From [Eubacterium] yurii subsp. margaretiae ATCC 43715 (GTDB lineage Bacteria > Bacillota > Clostridia > Peptostreptococcales > Filifactoraceae): a DNA stretch of 64,000 nt. Positions 9,341-20,600 of this stretch are shown here, piece by piece. The notes beneath the pieces are model-generated. The model worked only from the letters and a program-made list of their open reading frames with translations. It was not told the origin of the DNA and ran no database searches. How positions within the stretch are numbered: position 1 is the stretch's first letter; the number at the start of each line of letters is the position of its first letter. The stretch lies in the NCBI GenBank assembly GCA_000146855.1, contig GL405246.1:2219162-2283161 (forward strand), in the 5' to 3' direction. Position numbers and translations under genes: made by a program.

Positions 9341-12300
9341 CTATTTTCTTGCATTTGCCCAGTCAAGTACCATAGTTCCTCTTAAACCGCTGTCGCCAAG
9401 TTCATCAAGTACGTCTATGTTAAATATTGCTTCAACATTGTCCAATTTTCCGCCTATAAATACATAATCAGAATTTTGTCTTGAAACTTGAGTTTCACTG
9501 CCGTTTATCACTATAGCAAGTCTGCTTATTTCAGCTGATAGATTAGTATTATTAAGTTCTAAACCTACAGCCTTTGTACTTATTGTATATCTGTAGTTTT
9601 CAGTTCCACTTATCTTTTCAGCTTTTATAGTAGCATTAATAAAGTCGTTTGCAGGAGAGATTTCTTCTGAACCTGAAACTTTTACTTTCACAGGAACTTT
9701 GTATACTTCCTTGCTTTCTTCGCCCTTGAGTACAAGTGCTTCTCTTCTTTGTTTCAATTCGTTTTTAGCATCATCTATTTCGTTTTGCAATGCTCTCTTA
9801 TTTGCATATACATTTCTTGCATTTTCAAGTGCTATTCTAAATTCTGCCTTTCCTTCGATATTGTAAAGCGCAAGATTTAGAGCAGAAGAGATGTCAATTT
9901 CTTCTTTAAGTTTACTCTTATCAGCCTTTGACTCTACATTTTCAATGTATGTCTTTAATGTTTCTACCATATTTTGTACATTATCTTTTGTAGCTGCTTC
10001 ATCTTCAAAGACTTCTTTTGCATCTTTAAGAACTACTTTCAATTGTCTTAATGATTCTTCTGTATATTTATCTGCATTTTTAACTATATCTTCAGCTTGT
10101 TTTATAAGACTTTCAAGTTCCTTCTTGTTTACTTTACCGTCTTTACGAGTAAGGTTTCTTATTCCTCTGTCAATCATAGCTATAGTATCGTCTATATGTT
10201 TTTTAGTATTGTACTTAGGATCGTCAGAGTTTAGTACCAACCTTCCGGCTTCTATAGTGATTAGGAAGTAAGCCTTACTTTCTTCAGTATAGTCGTCATT
10301 TAGGCTGTTGTAAATCTCCTCAGCTTCTTGAACCTTAGCTTTAAGCTTTTTCTTATCTCCTCTGTCCTTAGTTAGGAGTTCATCCATAGCTTTTTTAAGC
10401 TCTTTCATAACTTCATTTACTTGAATTTGATTTGATTTTTCATCTTTATATACTTTTTCAGCCTTATCAAGAGCCTTTTCAAATACTGACCAGCTATTTG
10501 GCTCATAGTTTTCTTCCTTAAGTGTCTTAGCCTTATTTATCAATATAGAAAGGTCATATTTTTCTACAGGTACAGGTATTAGCTTAGCACCTTTTATAAG
10601 TTTTATATTGATAGGTTCTATAGGTCTTGTCAAATTATAAGACATTTCTTCAATTCCATAACCTTCAATATCTGTTATATATACCTTAAATGGTAATCTA
10701 AGCGGTAGTTTTACTGTTTTTTCAGACTCTCCACTTGTAAAGCTAAATTCGTAAGTTGACTTAAGTTCATCTTGTCCCTTAAATACCAACTTAAATGCTC
10801 CTGTATAACCTCCTCTATCTACCTTTATAGGCACTTCATCCATATTCTTCTTAGTTACAAAAATAGAAGGATTTATACCGTTAAGTCCCTTATCAGTGAT
10901 TTCAAATACTGAATTATCAACCTTAGCATAGTAATTATCATCAAGTTCTCTTACCTTTGTTAAATACATCCCCAAAGGAAGATTTACTATAAATTGAGTT
11001 CTATTTTTAGGAGTAGCTTCATATTCCACACCTGTATTTACTTCTACAGCAACTACCTTTATCTTAACATCGCTTGGTTTTTTAACCTGCATAGTTACCT
11101 GTTTTCTATCTTTATAGTTAAATCTTACAGTTACAACCTTGTCCTTGTCATCCTTACCAACTGTAAACTTGATACGGTTTGAATCTTCAGCAAGTTCAAA
11201 TGGATCTTCCACCTTGTATATCATCAATGTGTATTCTCCATCCTTAATGTCATAGGCATTTACTGCTTTTTCATCCTTGTCTAATACCATCCATTTAAAT
11301 TTATTTAGAGGTACACTTCCTGTAGATATTACAGGTGATACTATTACAGTCTTTTCATTACCTGTTCTTAAAGAATGGTCAAGACTAAGTTCTACAGTAT
11401 TGTAAGCATAGTCTGATATTTTAAGTGTTGCAAGCTTAGGATCAGTATTTTCAGGAAGCTTGAATACACCATTTTCGTCAGCTTTGTATTCCTTATCTCC
11501 TATAGTTATTACTTTAGTTCTTATTCCTGAGCCTGTTTCTTCCACTTCTGAAAGTTTGTATATGCCTGTTGCCTGATCATAGCTGCTCTTTACTATTCTT
11601 GGATGTACTGTATCTATGATTACAGGGAATTCCATCTTTTGATTAGGGATATTATCATCTCTTCCATCAGCCTTTACATTCATAACAAATGTATATTTAC
11701 CGTCTTTCATAACTTCTGATGTGGCATTTCTTCCATCCCATTTCCAGTGTGATTTTGTTGTAGTTAGGTTTGGTCCACCGAAACCTGATACAAAATAGTT
11801 CTTAGTTCCAAAGTCGTCATCTTTTTTGAAGCTATATATAGGATCGGTTTTATTTTCTTCAGAATACACTTCTACTGCAGCTTCTTTGTAGTTTCTTAAG
11901 AATGTTCCTACGAATTGTATCTCTTCAGCTCTTCCGTCGCCATTAGGTGAGAATGCAATCTTATCCTTATGGAATTTAGGTTCTTTATATGTGCTTGCAG
12001 GATCTTCTCCAAGGAGTACATCCTTACCTTCAGATTTTGAATGGATGTGAGTAAACGGATAGGCAGTCCTGTCAGATACTTCATAGTAAGTCGGTCTTTT
12101 ACCTTGGCTTACCATATCATATATACTGTCTTCTATTACTTGAAGAGCATTCCAATCACCCTTGAATCCTACGAAAGGAATTGATATTTCTTCATTTACA
12201 TTTTTATTTGTATTTTCAAACACTACATAACCTTCAAGGAAGAAACCCTTAGGTCTGTCCTTTTTAAGTTCTTCTACTTCACTGTCTTCTAAGTGGAATG

Positions 12301-14557
12301 TCACTTCAAAATCAGCTTCAGCATTTGGTCCAACTGTTATAGGTTTCTTGTTGGCTTTTGTATCCATAACCTTTTGAGGTTTAAGTATAGCCATTCCTTT
12401 TTCAACCTTATCGGTATTTAATTGAGCATAGTATTCAAAAGACTTGGCTTCACTTGAATAGTTTTTCAACTTACCCTTTATCACTACATTATTATCTTTG
12501 ATATTCTTAAGGTTGATACTTGATATATTGTTTGTTCCAAGTATTACTACACTTGAGCTTACAGCTCTGTTTAGGTTCATCAGCCCTGCACCTTGTGATC
12601 TTGGTGATGAAAATGCATTTGTAGTCTTATCTGTATAAGGCACAGCTGTACTCATAAGCAGATTTTTAATTAGTTGATGTTTTTCACTTCCTGTAACATT
12701 TTTGAAGTTCTTTTCAACATATTCCTTAACCACTGCTATACCACCTGCAACGTGAGGAGTAGCCATTGATGTACCGCTCATAAGACCGTAGTTGTTATCG
12801 TTCAAACTTGAGTAGATTTGTCCTCCCGGAGCTGATATATCAGGTTTTAGGTTTCCTTCAGGCGTCATACCCCAGCTTGAGAAAGATGATACCTTATATC
12901 CGTTAGGATTTTGCAAATATGACTCTTCAGTATCCACCTTTACAGTCACATTCGGATTTGCTATCATTGTTTCGCCGTCTTTTTTGCTGATGAAGCATGA
13001 AGGTATAGTTACGCCTTCTTCCTTAAATCCAGCCATGTGAACAAGTGAACCGTCCGCCACATTGTCATAGACTATTGCTGCAATAGCGCCCTTATCTTGA
13101 GCATTTTTAACCTTTTTAGCAAAGGTAATCTCATCATTTTTACCCGGTTTATCACCACGCTTTATAAGCGCTATCTTACCATCTACGTCTACACCATTAA
13201 AATCTTCTACATATCCCTCATTTACATGTACGAAATTCTTATAGTCTTTAGGGAAAGGTTTCTCATCTGAAGGTTGGTAGAGTATCTTAGTTATAGGATT
13301 AGTATTAAGTAGTATTCCTTTTTGTTTTATCTTTACATTGTCTACCGATGCAACTGCCAACGAAAGGTCTGCAACCCCTGGAGAGTTTGTAAGTCCGATA
13401 TCGGGATTTGTCGCAGGATGTCCGTCAAGTAAGCCGAATCCCATGAATCCGTCGTTACCTATGGCTATCGCCACTACTATTCCGGCTTCTTGCGCTTTTT
13501 GCAATGCGTTAATAGTAGTTTGTTCCATTCTTCCATCTGTAGTACCTGTAGCGCCCAAACTCATGTTGATACTGTCAACACCCATCTTTACAGCGTCATC
13601 TATCGCCTTGTTGTAGATGACAGGTGTAGTACCCATGCTGTTTTGACCAAAGACTCTCATTATAGCAAGCTGAGCGTTCGGTGCAACACCTTTTAATTTT
13701 TCTCCGTTTGCAGCTACTATACCTGCAACGTGCATACCGTGAGATTGTATCTTGCCTTCTTTGACATTGGTATTTCTATCTGCATAGTTGAATCCGAAAG
13801 GTATCTTCTTATTAAAGTACTTTCCGCCTTCTATTCCTTTTTCTTTAAGAAGTTTATTCGTTTCTTCTTCACTTTTGATACGCAAGCTATCTTCATCGAC
13901 TTTTTTAAATATTTCATGGTCAGGATCGACTCCTGAGTCCAATATTGCTATTAACTGTCCTTTTCCGCTGTAGTTAGCCCATATATTATTAGCCTCTACC
14001 ATTCCATTACTTGTTTCATCAAGAGTCTTATGGCTATTTGATTCAAGCTTCGGTGCGGCAATGGTACGGCTAAGTTCCATTGATTTTACTTCGTCAAGTT
14101 CAGCTATCTTCTTAGCATCTTCAAGAGTAGTTTTAATAGCTACCCCGTTTAATACTGTGTCATATACTTCTACTACTTGATAGCTTACTCCAGCTTCGTC
14201 CATTTCAGACATAAGCAAGTCTTGAGATTTTTTCGCATAGTCTATCTGATCTTCAAGTCCGTCCTTAGTACGCACCTTTGTTATGTCCGGCACTGTAATA
14301 CCATGCTCTTTAGACATATTTTCATCATTTACTTCGACTATTACTGTCACTTGTTGATGATCCTTAACCTTTCCATCAACCTGTTCTATCAAGTCATTTA
14401 AAACGGCTTTATTTTCCGTATTATCTGTCTGTCCGACATTATTTGGTATTGCATTGTTTGCATTTAGCGTTCCAATTTGTGCATGGGAACCCATCATTCC
14501 TGATGTAAGTACCATGGTCATTGACAGCACTAATGCCGTTATTTTACGCTTCACCAA
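9341..14557 (-). CDS. Secreted subtilisin-like protease with C-terminal NEAT-like domain
   Basis: A 1738-residue extracellular S8 serine protease of the lactocepin/C5a-peptidase type. It has a Sec signal peptide (1-27), an I9-like propeptide (~60-160) and a catalytic domain with Asp207 (ILDSGVD), His273 (HGMHVAG), oxyanion Asn368 (IGNDG) and Ser597 (GTSMATPH). A PA-type insert (~440-560) sits before the Ser motif, as in lactocepins. Beta-rich Fn3-like regions follow, then helical FIVAR-like repeats (~1340-1600). The last ~115 residues (YKVPVKVKV ... VLDWANARK) resemble the NEAT domains of the neighbouring surface protein, though diverged. There is no LPXTG or SLH anchor, so it may be released. 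It follows the giant NEAT-LRR-SLH gene by 66 bp, suggesting co-transcription. Digestion of host hemoproteins is an inference from domain and context. Confidence 0.88.
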   Translation of the reverse strand: MVKRKITALVLSMTMVLTSGMMGSHAQIGTLNANNAIPNNVGQTDNTENKAVLNDLIEQVDGKVKDHQQVTVIVEVNDENMSKEHGITVPDITKVRTKDGLEDQIDYAKKSQDLLMSEMDEAGVSYQVVEVYDTVLNGVAIKTTLEDAKKIAELDEVKSMELSRTIAAPKLESNSHKTLDETSNGMVEANNIWANYSGKGQLIAILDSGVDPDHEIFKKVDEDSLRIKSEEETNKLLKEKGIEGGKYFNKKIPFGFNYADRNTNVKEGKIQSHGMHVAGIVAANGEKLKGVAPNAQLAIMRVFGQNSMGTTPVIYNKAIDDAVKMGVDSINMSLGATGTTDGRMEQTTINALQKAQEAGIVVAIAIGNDGFMGFGLLDGHPATNPDIGLTNSPGVADLSLAVASVDNVKIKQKGILLNTNPITKILYQPSDEKPFPKDYKNFVHVNEGYVEDFNGVDVDGKIALIKRGDKPGKNDEITFAKKVKNAQDKGAIAAIVYDNVADGSLVHMAGFKEEGVTIPSCFISKKDGETMIANPNVTVKVDTEESYLQNPNGYKVSSFSSWGMTPEGNLKPDISAPGGQIYSSLNDNNYGLMSGTSMATPHVAGGIAVVKEYVEKNFKNVTGSEKHQLIKNLLMSTAVPYTDKTTNAFSSPRSQGAGLMNLNRAVSSSVVILGTNNISSINLKNIKDNNVVIKGKLKNYSSEAKSFEYYAQLNTDKVEKGMAILKPQKVMDTKANKKPITVGPNAEADFEVTFHLEDSEVEELKKDRPKGFFLEGYVVFENTNKNVNEEISIPFVGFKGDWNALQVIEDSIYDMVSQGKRPTYYEVSDRTAYPFTHIHSKSEGKDVLLGEDPASTYKEPKFHKDKIAFSPNGDGRAEEIQFVGTFLRNYKEAAVEVYSEENKTDPIYSFKKDDDFGTKNYFVSGFGGPNLTTTKSHWKWDGRNATSEVMKDGKYTFVMNVKADGRDDNIPNQKMEFPVIIDTVHPRIVKSSYDQATGIYKLSEVEETGSGIRTKVITIGDKEYKADENGVFKLPENTDPKLATLKISDYAYNTVELSLDHSLRTGNEKTVIVSPVISTGSVPLNKFKWMVLDKDEKAVNAYDIKDGEYTLMIYKVEDPFELAEDSNRIKFTVGKDDKDKVVTVRFNYKDRKQVTMQVKKPSDVKIKVVAVEVNTGVEYEATPKNRTQFIVNLPLGMYLTKVRELDDNYYAKVDNSVFEITDKGLNGINPSIFVTKKNMDEVPIKVDRGGYTGAFKLVFKGQDELKSTYEFSFTSGESEKTVKLPLRLPFKVYITDIEGYGIEEMSYNLTRPIEPINIKLIKGAKLIPVPVEKYDLSILINKAKTLKEENYEPNSWSVFEKALDKAEKVYKDEKSNQIQVNEVMKELKKAMDELLTKDRGDKKKLKAKVQEAEEIYNSLNDDYTEESKAYFLITIEAGRLVLNSDDPKYNTKKHIDDTIAMIDRGIRNLTRKDGKVNKKELESLIKQAEDIVKNADKYTEESLRQLKVVLKDAKEVFEDEAATKDNVQNMVETLKTYIENVESKADKSKLKEEIDISSALNLALYNIEGKAEFRIALENARNVYANKRALQNEIDDAKNELKQRREALVLKGEESKEVYKVPVKVKVSGSEEISPANDFINATIKAEKISGTENYRYTISTKAVGLELNNTNLSAEISRLAIVINGSETQVSRQNSDYVFIGGKLDNVEAIFNIDVLDELGDSGLRGTMVLDWANARK

Positions 14558-14582
14558 AAATCCCCCTCTTTATTTTAGGTAC

Positions 14583-14606
14583 GGGCGGCGGATATACCGC
14601 CGTCCC
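14583..14606 (-). other. GC-rich intercistronic hairpin
   Basis: GGGACGGCGG / CCGCCGCCC with a ~5-nt loop (one mismatch) lies between the stop of the giant NEAT protein and the protease start. It is far more GC-rich than its surroundings and has no T-run, so it is not a classical terminator. It may stabilise or process the mRNA between the two genes. Confidence 0.6.
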
Positions 14607-14623
14607 ACCATTAATTATAATTG

Positions 14624-17600
14624 TTAGTTCTTTCTTGCAGCCATTATATATTGGTATGCCCAATGTTTTTCGCTTACGTCAGCAAATTTTTTCTTCTTGC
14701 TGATATCAGCTTTTGTAGGGAAAGCTCTGCTTACTATAGTTACGGCTTCTGCACGTGTTATAGTATTTTCAGGCTTAAATGTCTTATCCTTGTATCCGTT
14801 TATTACGCCCTTTGCTACAAGCGAAGATATTTCGGCTCTTGCCCAGTAATCTTTATCTATGTCGCTTAGGTTTGTTTCAGATGCCGGATAGTTTCTAAGT
14901 TTTGCTACTATATAAGCATACTCAGCTCTTGTTATAGCTCTGTTAGGATCAAGTTCTTCTCCGTCTTTTACCTTGATATATGATAGAGCAACCATCTTAT
15001 TGACTGCGTCTGTATACCAATGTTTAGTCTTAACTGCTGGATTTTTGATTTCTCCTGCATCCTCGTCTACAAGTTGAGCAAACATTACTGCTGCTTCTGC
15101 TATGCTTATATTGTCATTTGGTTTAAATACATTACCGTCATATCCTGCCATATATCCTTGTTCAAGAACATATGTTATCTTTTCAATTCTTGCAGTTTCA
15201 AGCAATGTATTTAGTTTAGCTTCGGCTTTCTTATCGCCCTTGTTGTATTCATCATAAGCTTTTTTAATTGCAGCTAAAGTTTCCTTAGTATAGTACTTAG
15301 CTTCAGCCTTTGATAATACTTTTTCCACCTTGTCTTTCAAAGTTGAAGTCTTAGCCTTAGCCTGTGTCTTAGTTTGAGTCTTATCTGCCTTAACATCTTT
15401 GAATACGATATAGGCTTCTCTTTCATCTGTATTAATATTGTCGAATTTGAAAGATACTTGTATCTTATCTTGTTTTTTATCAAATTCAAAAGTAAATGAT
15501 CTCGTATATTGAGAGTCAAGCATTTTTATAGGTTTTATAGGTGTAGTTTCTTGAGAGCTTACTCTTAGTCCAAGACTTTCTATGTCTTCAGATTTATTGC
15601 CTTGAGTCACTTTCTTGAACTCTACAACGTATTTGTATTTTCCACCCTCTTGTATCATCTTTGCATTAGGGTTGAGTGCGGCGTTTAGTATTGACGGTTT
15701 TGTTTCGTCATTTACAAGTACAGCCTGAGCCTTAAGTTTTGTTTCTATCTTAGTAGTTTCTGCCGGAGCAGGTTTTGTGCCGTTCCAGTCAAATACTATT
15801 TCAGCATCTCTTTCTCCGCCCATGATATCAACATATACATAGACTTTTAATACTTCAAGTTTTTCATCAAAACTGAATGTATATTCTCCGTCAACTCCGT
15901 TTACTTCTGTCTTTCTACCATTTCTATCTATATAGAACTTAGTAACATTTCCTGTTAAATTGTTGAATTCCAAAGGAACGAAGTTTATAGTGTAAGTGTA
16001 GTGATTTCCTGATTTTACAACTTTGGCAGTCTTAGAAAGCGCCTTGCTTGCCATTGACAACTCGTTATTAGTTCCTGTTTTTCTCAACCACACATTTATC
16101 ATGTGAGTTCCGTCTTTAAGTTCTGATGAAGAAGAGCCACCGCCTCCTCCACCGCCACCGCCGCCACCTGTGTTAGGTTTGCCAGGGTTACTTGGATTAG
16201 TAGTTGTATTATCATATCCTACAGCATATACTGAGAAGTGATTTGTATTAAATACTACTTCGTTTTTAACAACATCATAGTATGCTCCGTTTACTACTTG
16301 AGCATTTTCATTATCTCTTACATAGTAAATCTTGATTCTGTTGTTATCTTCGTTTGACTTTTTCACATAAGGAATAGCAAGTTTAATATTGCCTTCAAAT
16401 TGTGAAATCTTCTTGTTATCAGCATTTACTTCAATATCTACAGCAGGTCTTGTTCCTACTATATCTTTTATCTTTTGTGAAACTGATGTTAAATCTGCTT
16501 TTTTCACAGAAAGTTTTACATCATTTTCTCTTGTAAGTTGTGATACTACTTCCTTGCTCAATGTTACCTTTGATGTCGGAAGAACTATTTCTATGCTTAT
16601 ATCTTTTTCACTTGCTTTTTGAAGTATAGCCTTTGGTAAATCAACTTTTACAGCTTTATTTTCATCAACATTTACCTTTACAGTCAATGTTCCTGCGTTA
16701 GCAAGTTTTTCTATATTTGCTATTGCTTCTTGTTCGTCAATTCTTGCAATAACAACTCCATTTTCTTCAGTTAAACTTGCACCCATTTCCAATTTGCTTG
16801 GAGCCGGAGGTTTAGGAGCGTTAGTCCAGTCAAATACTACGTCTACTGCCTGTTCACTCATTCCCATTTGTTCCATTATATCTGCAAGAACAAAAGATCT
16901 CAGTTTTTCAACTCTTTCATTTAATTCAAAGCTTACTGTCTTATTTTCACCATTTTCAACAAGTACAAGATCTTCTCTTACACCATTTTTCATTATGGCA
17001 AACTTAGTTACTTTTCCGGTAAGTGTTTTTGGAGGTTTTCCCATTGTCAAAGGCTTAAATGTCAATGTATATTTATATACACCGTTTTTGTATTCAACCC
17101 TTGCCTTTTCATCCAATGCAGGACTTGCCATCGAAGGAACTTCTTTATCTGCTTGTTTAAGTGATACATTTACATCGAATACTTGTTCTTGTGGATTTGG
17201 TTGTGGATTTGGATTTGGTTGTGGTTTAGGATTAGCATTAGTACCGTTGAAGTCTCCGTTCCAGTCAAGTAGAAGTTTTGCTTCTCTTTCAGATCCGCTA
17301 TGTTGACCTACCTTAAACTTAATGTCTAACATAGTATCTACATCGCTTCCAGGTCTTACTGCATTTTCGAGCATTTCAAAAGTAAATACTCCCTTTTGAC
17401 CTTCTACAGCCTTTGCTTCCATCCATTGACCCTTAAGTTTTACATATAGACCGTCCACTCCGGCTTTTTGTTGTCCCATAGTCATTTCGTTGAATTTAAC
17501 TGTGAACAATACAAGGTTAAATGGACCGGCTTTTTTGTCAATCTTCTTATATTTCACATCTCTTTCTATAGACTTATCAGCCATAGAAACAGATTTGCCG

Positions 17601-20600
17601 TCAGCATTTAATATATAGCCTTTTACAGTCTTTTCGTCTTGGTTTACAGGTGGTTTTGGTTTAGGAGCATTTGAATATTCAAATATTATATCAGCTCCAA
17701 CTATCTTATCTCCCATTATATCTATCTTGAATCCTACAGGAAGTTTATCAACCTTTTTATCCAATTCAAAAGTAAATGACTTATTATATTCTCCGCTTTC
17801 TGCCTTTGCTACAACTTCTTCATATTTTCCATCTTTTTTAATAAAGAATTTTCCAATTTCTCCAGAAATGCCGTTCATATTCATAGGCTTGAAGAATAGT
17901 GTATATCTGAACTTATCTCCTACTTTTTCAAGATTTGCAACAGGTTTAAGAGTAGGATTTGCCATTGATGGCACATCTTTATTTTCCATGTTCATCTTGA
18001 CCTTGACTTGTTCAAATTTTTCATTTTCTTCTTGTGAAGTAAAGCTTGTAGAGTATTCCACTTCTCTACGCCACATTTGCCAAGACGGAACATAGACATA
18101 CATTGTCTTTGTTATAGTGTATTGCTCATCTTTTTGTAAGTTTGCTACATTAAATTCTTGAGTTATTCCTTCTTTTTCATTTTCCTTTGTAGTAGAGTAT
18201 ACAACATCATTTCCCTTAGTAATTACTGTATTTACCTTCCATTGTACATCTTTATTAGAAAGTATCTTTGCTATAGCTTCATCACGAGGAAGAGAAGTAG
18301 ACACACCGTTGTTATATCTTCCTTCTACCTTAAGGTAATTTAAAAACTCATTTTCTGTAGTAAACATCTTCTTTTCTCTGTTTACTATATCTGATAGTTG
18401 CCAGAAATATAGCTCAAGGATGTCTATATTTTGTTCAAGTTTCAGCTTGCCATTTTCAGATTTAGCTGTTGCTTTTATAGCTGTCCTTTGTGGATAGTAT
18501 GCGTATGACTCATCATCAAAGCTTACTCCTATTTTTTTAAGCTTAGCTTTTTCATCGTTGCTTATATCCATAGGCAACATATTCATACCTACTTGGAAGA
18601 ATTTGATTTCTTTTCCGTCATTAAGTGCTGATACCATCTTGTCTACCGGAATAGACTTGATATTGTTTGATCCAAGTTTGAGTCTAAGCTCTTTACTCTT
18701 TGACACCTTAATCATATTTACGAAAAATTCATCAGGTACTTCACTTATTTTATTATTTGAAAGTTCTATTTCTGTAACATTCTTCAAACTTGCAAATGAA
18801 GCAGGTATTGATGTTATATTGTTGTTATTTGCTTGAATTATGCTAAGATATAGCTTATTTTCTCCCAAACTTGAAGGTAGGTTTTCAAGTTGACTTGAAG
18901 ATATTGTCAAACGAGTAAGTTTTGAATTTTCAGAGAAGAAATCTTCAGGCAATCTCTTTATTTTATTATCTTGCAAGTACAATTCTGAAAGTAATTTATT
19001 GTTCTTTATAAGATTCTCAGGTACACCTTCAAGGGCTGTATTCATCAATGACAACATTCTAAGATTAGTATTTGCATCAAACAGTCCCTCAGGTACGCTT
19101 ACAAGTGGATTACCGTCAAAGTCTATATATCTTAATTTATCTAATTTTTTAAATACGTCTTTGTCTATAGTTCTTATCTTATTTGCACCAAGTATCAAGT
19201 GTGTCACACCTGTCGCATTGTCAAATACTCCCTTAGGCAATTCTTCTATCTTATTTCCGTTTAGGTTGATACCTTTTATCTTAGGTCCCAAGTCTTTGAG
19301 CATGCTTATATCTGTGATACCCTTACCTTCAAGGTCAATGACATTAGTCATAGGGAAGCCGTCTATTGCTATGCTGGTAGGTTTTCTCTTTCCTACTGCA
19401 TTTCTAAGCTCTTCTACACTTATTTTTTGATCGCCGTTTGTATCAAGCCCGTTATCCTTAAGTGCTTCTGTGAGTATTTCATCATTTTTAAGTTTTTGAT
19501 TTTTTTCATCTTCGATTACTTTGTAATCTGTCCAGCCTTTTGTAACGGCTTTATCAAAAACAATTTCTGCTTTTTTGTACTTGTCGCTATTGTATTGACC
19601 AACGTCTCCTTGACTTCCACCCATAGGACCTGAGCCAAGTACAGCAGCAAGTTTAGTACCTGTAAGTTCATCAAGCTCTACAGTATATTCCATCTTTTTA
19701 ACAGAGCCGTTTGTAGCTGTTTCTATAGTATTTTTAGTAAACGGTACATAAGTTTGACCTTTTTGCAATGCAAAATCAAGTATCAAATCTGCAGAAATAT
19801 GGTTCAAGAAACTTACAGTCTTCTTATTTCCTGATACGTTCAGTTTTACTCTTTTGTCAAAGAAGCCTTCAAGTGTAGAAGCTTTAGCTTGATTACTTCC
19901 TTCTACATAAGCCTTAAACGTTAGAGTGTAATCTCCATTAGGAAGGTTAGAGTCTATTGTAAGTCCTGAATTTTCAGTAATTTCAACTTTTGTATCAAGC
20001 TTAGTAACAGACTTGTCGTTAAATACAACTTCAAGTTTAAGATTATCTTTGTTATTTTCAACTTGAGTAATTACTTCAGCATTTTGTGTTTCTACCTTTC
20101 CTGATACGGCTGTAAGTTTTAAAGCTTCTTTTGCAAAGTCTTTGCCGTTTATCTTTATAGTTTCTATCTTTGCCACATCTTCTGTTGCCATGTTATTAGC
20201 AAATGTCAAGATAAACTTCTTAGAAGATTGAGTCTTTTCATATTCAGCCTTTGTAAGTTTGAATTTGTCAGCAAGCTTTTCAACAGGTTTTTCAGTCTTC
20301 TTAGTATATTTTGTTACAGAGCCGTCTGAGAATACAACTTCTATATTGAGGTCATATTGATTTTCTGTAAATTGTTTAATTACATCTGCATGTTCAGCTC
20401 TTAGGTCTTTATCAAAAGTTAAAGAAAAACTATATAAGCCGTTTTCAAATACCTTACCATTAATCTTAATTGATTTAATTTCTTGGACATCATTAGGTGT
20501 CATACGGTTAGTAAATTTGAATACTACTTTATCAATCTTACCATCCCAACTCTTTCCAAGTTCAGCGCCTTTAAGTTCGAACTTTTTAGCATATCCGCCA

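Noticed and set aside
16139-16170. Poly-Gly codon run in the giant receptor as a CRISPR or slippage repeat
   Set aside because: Codons are mixed (GGT, GGC, GGA), so it is a flexible protein linker and not a simple repeat array.
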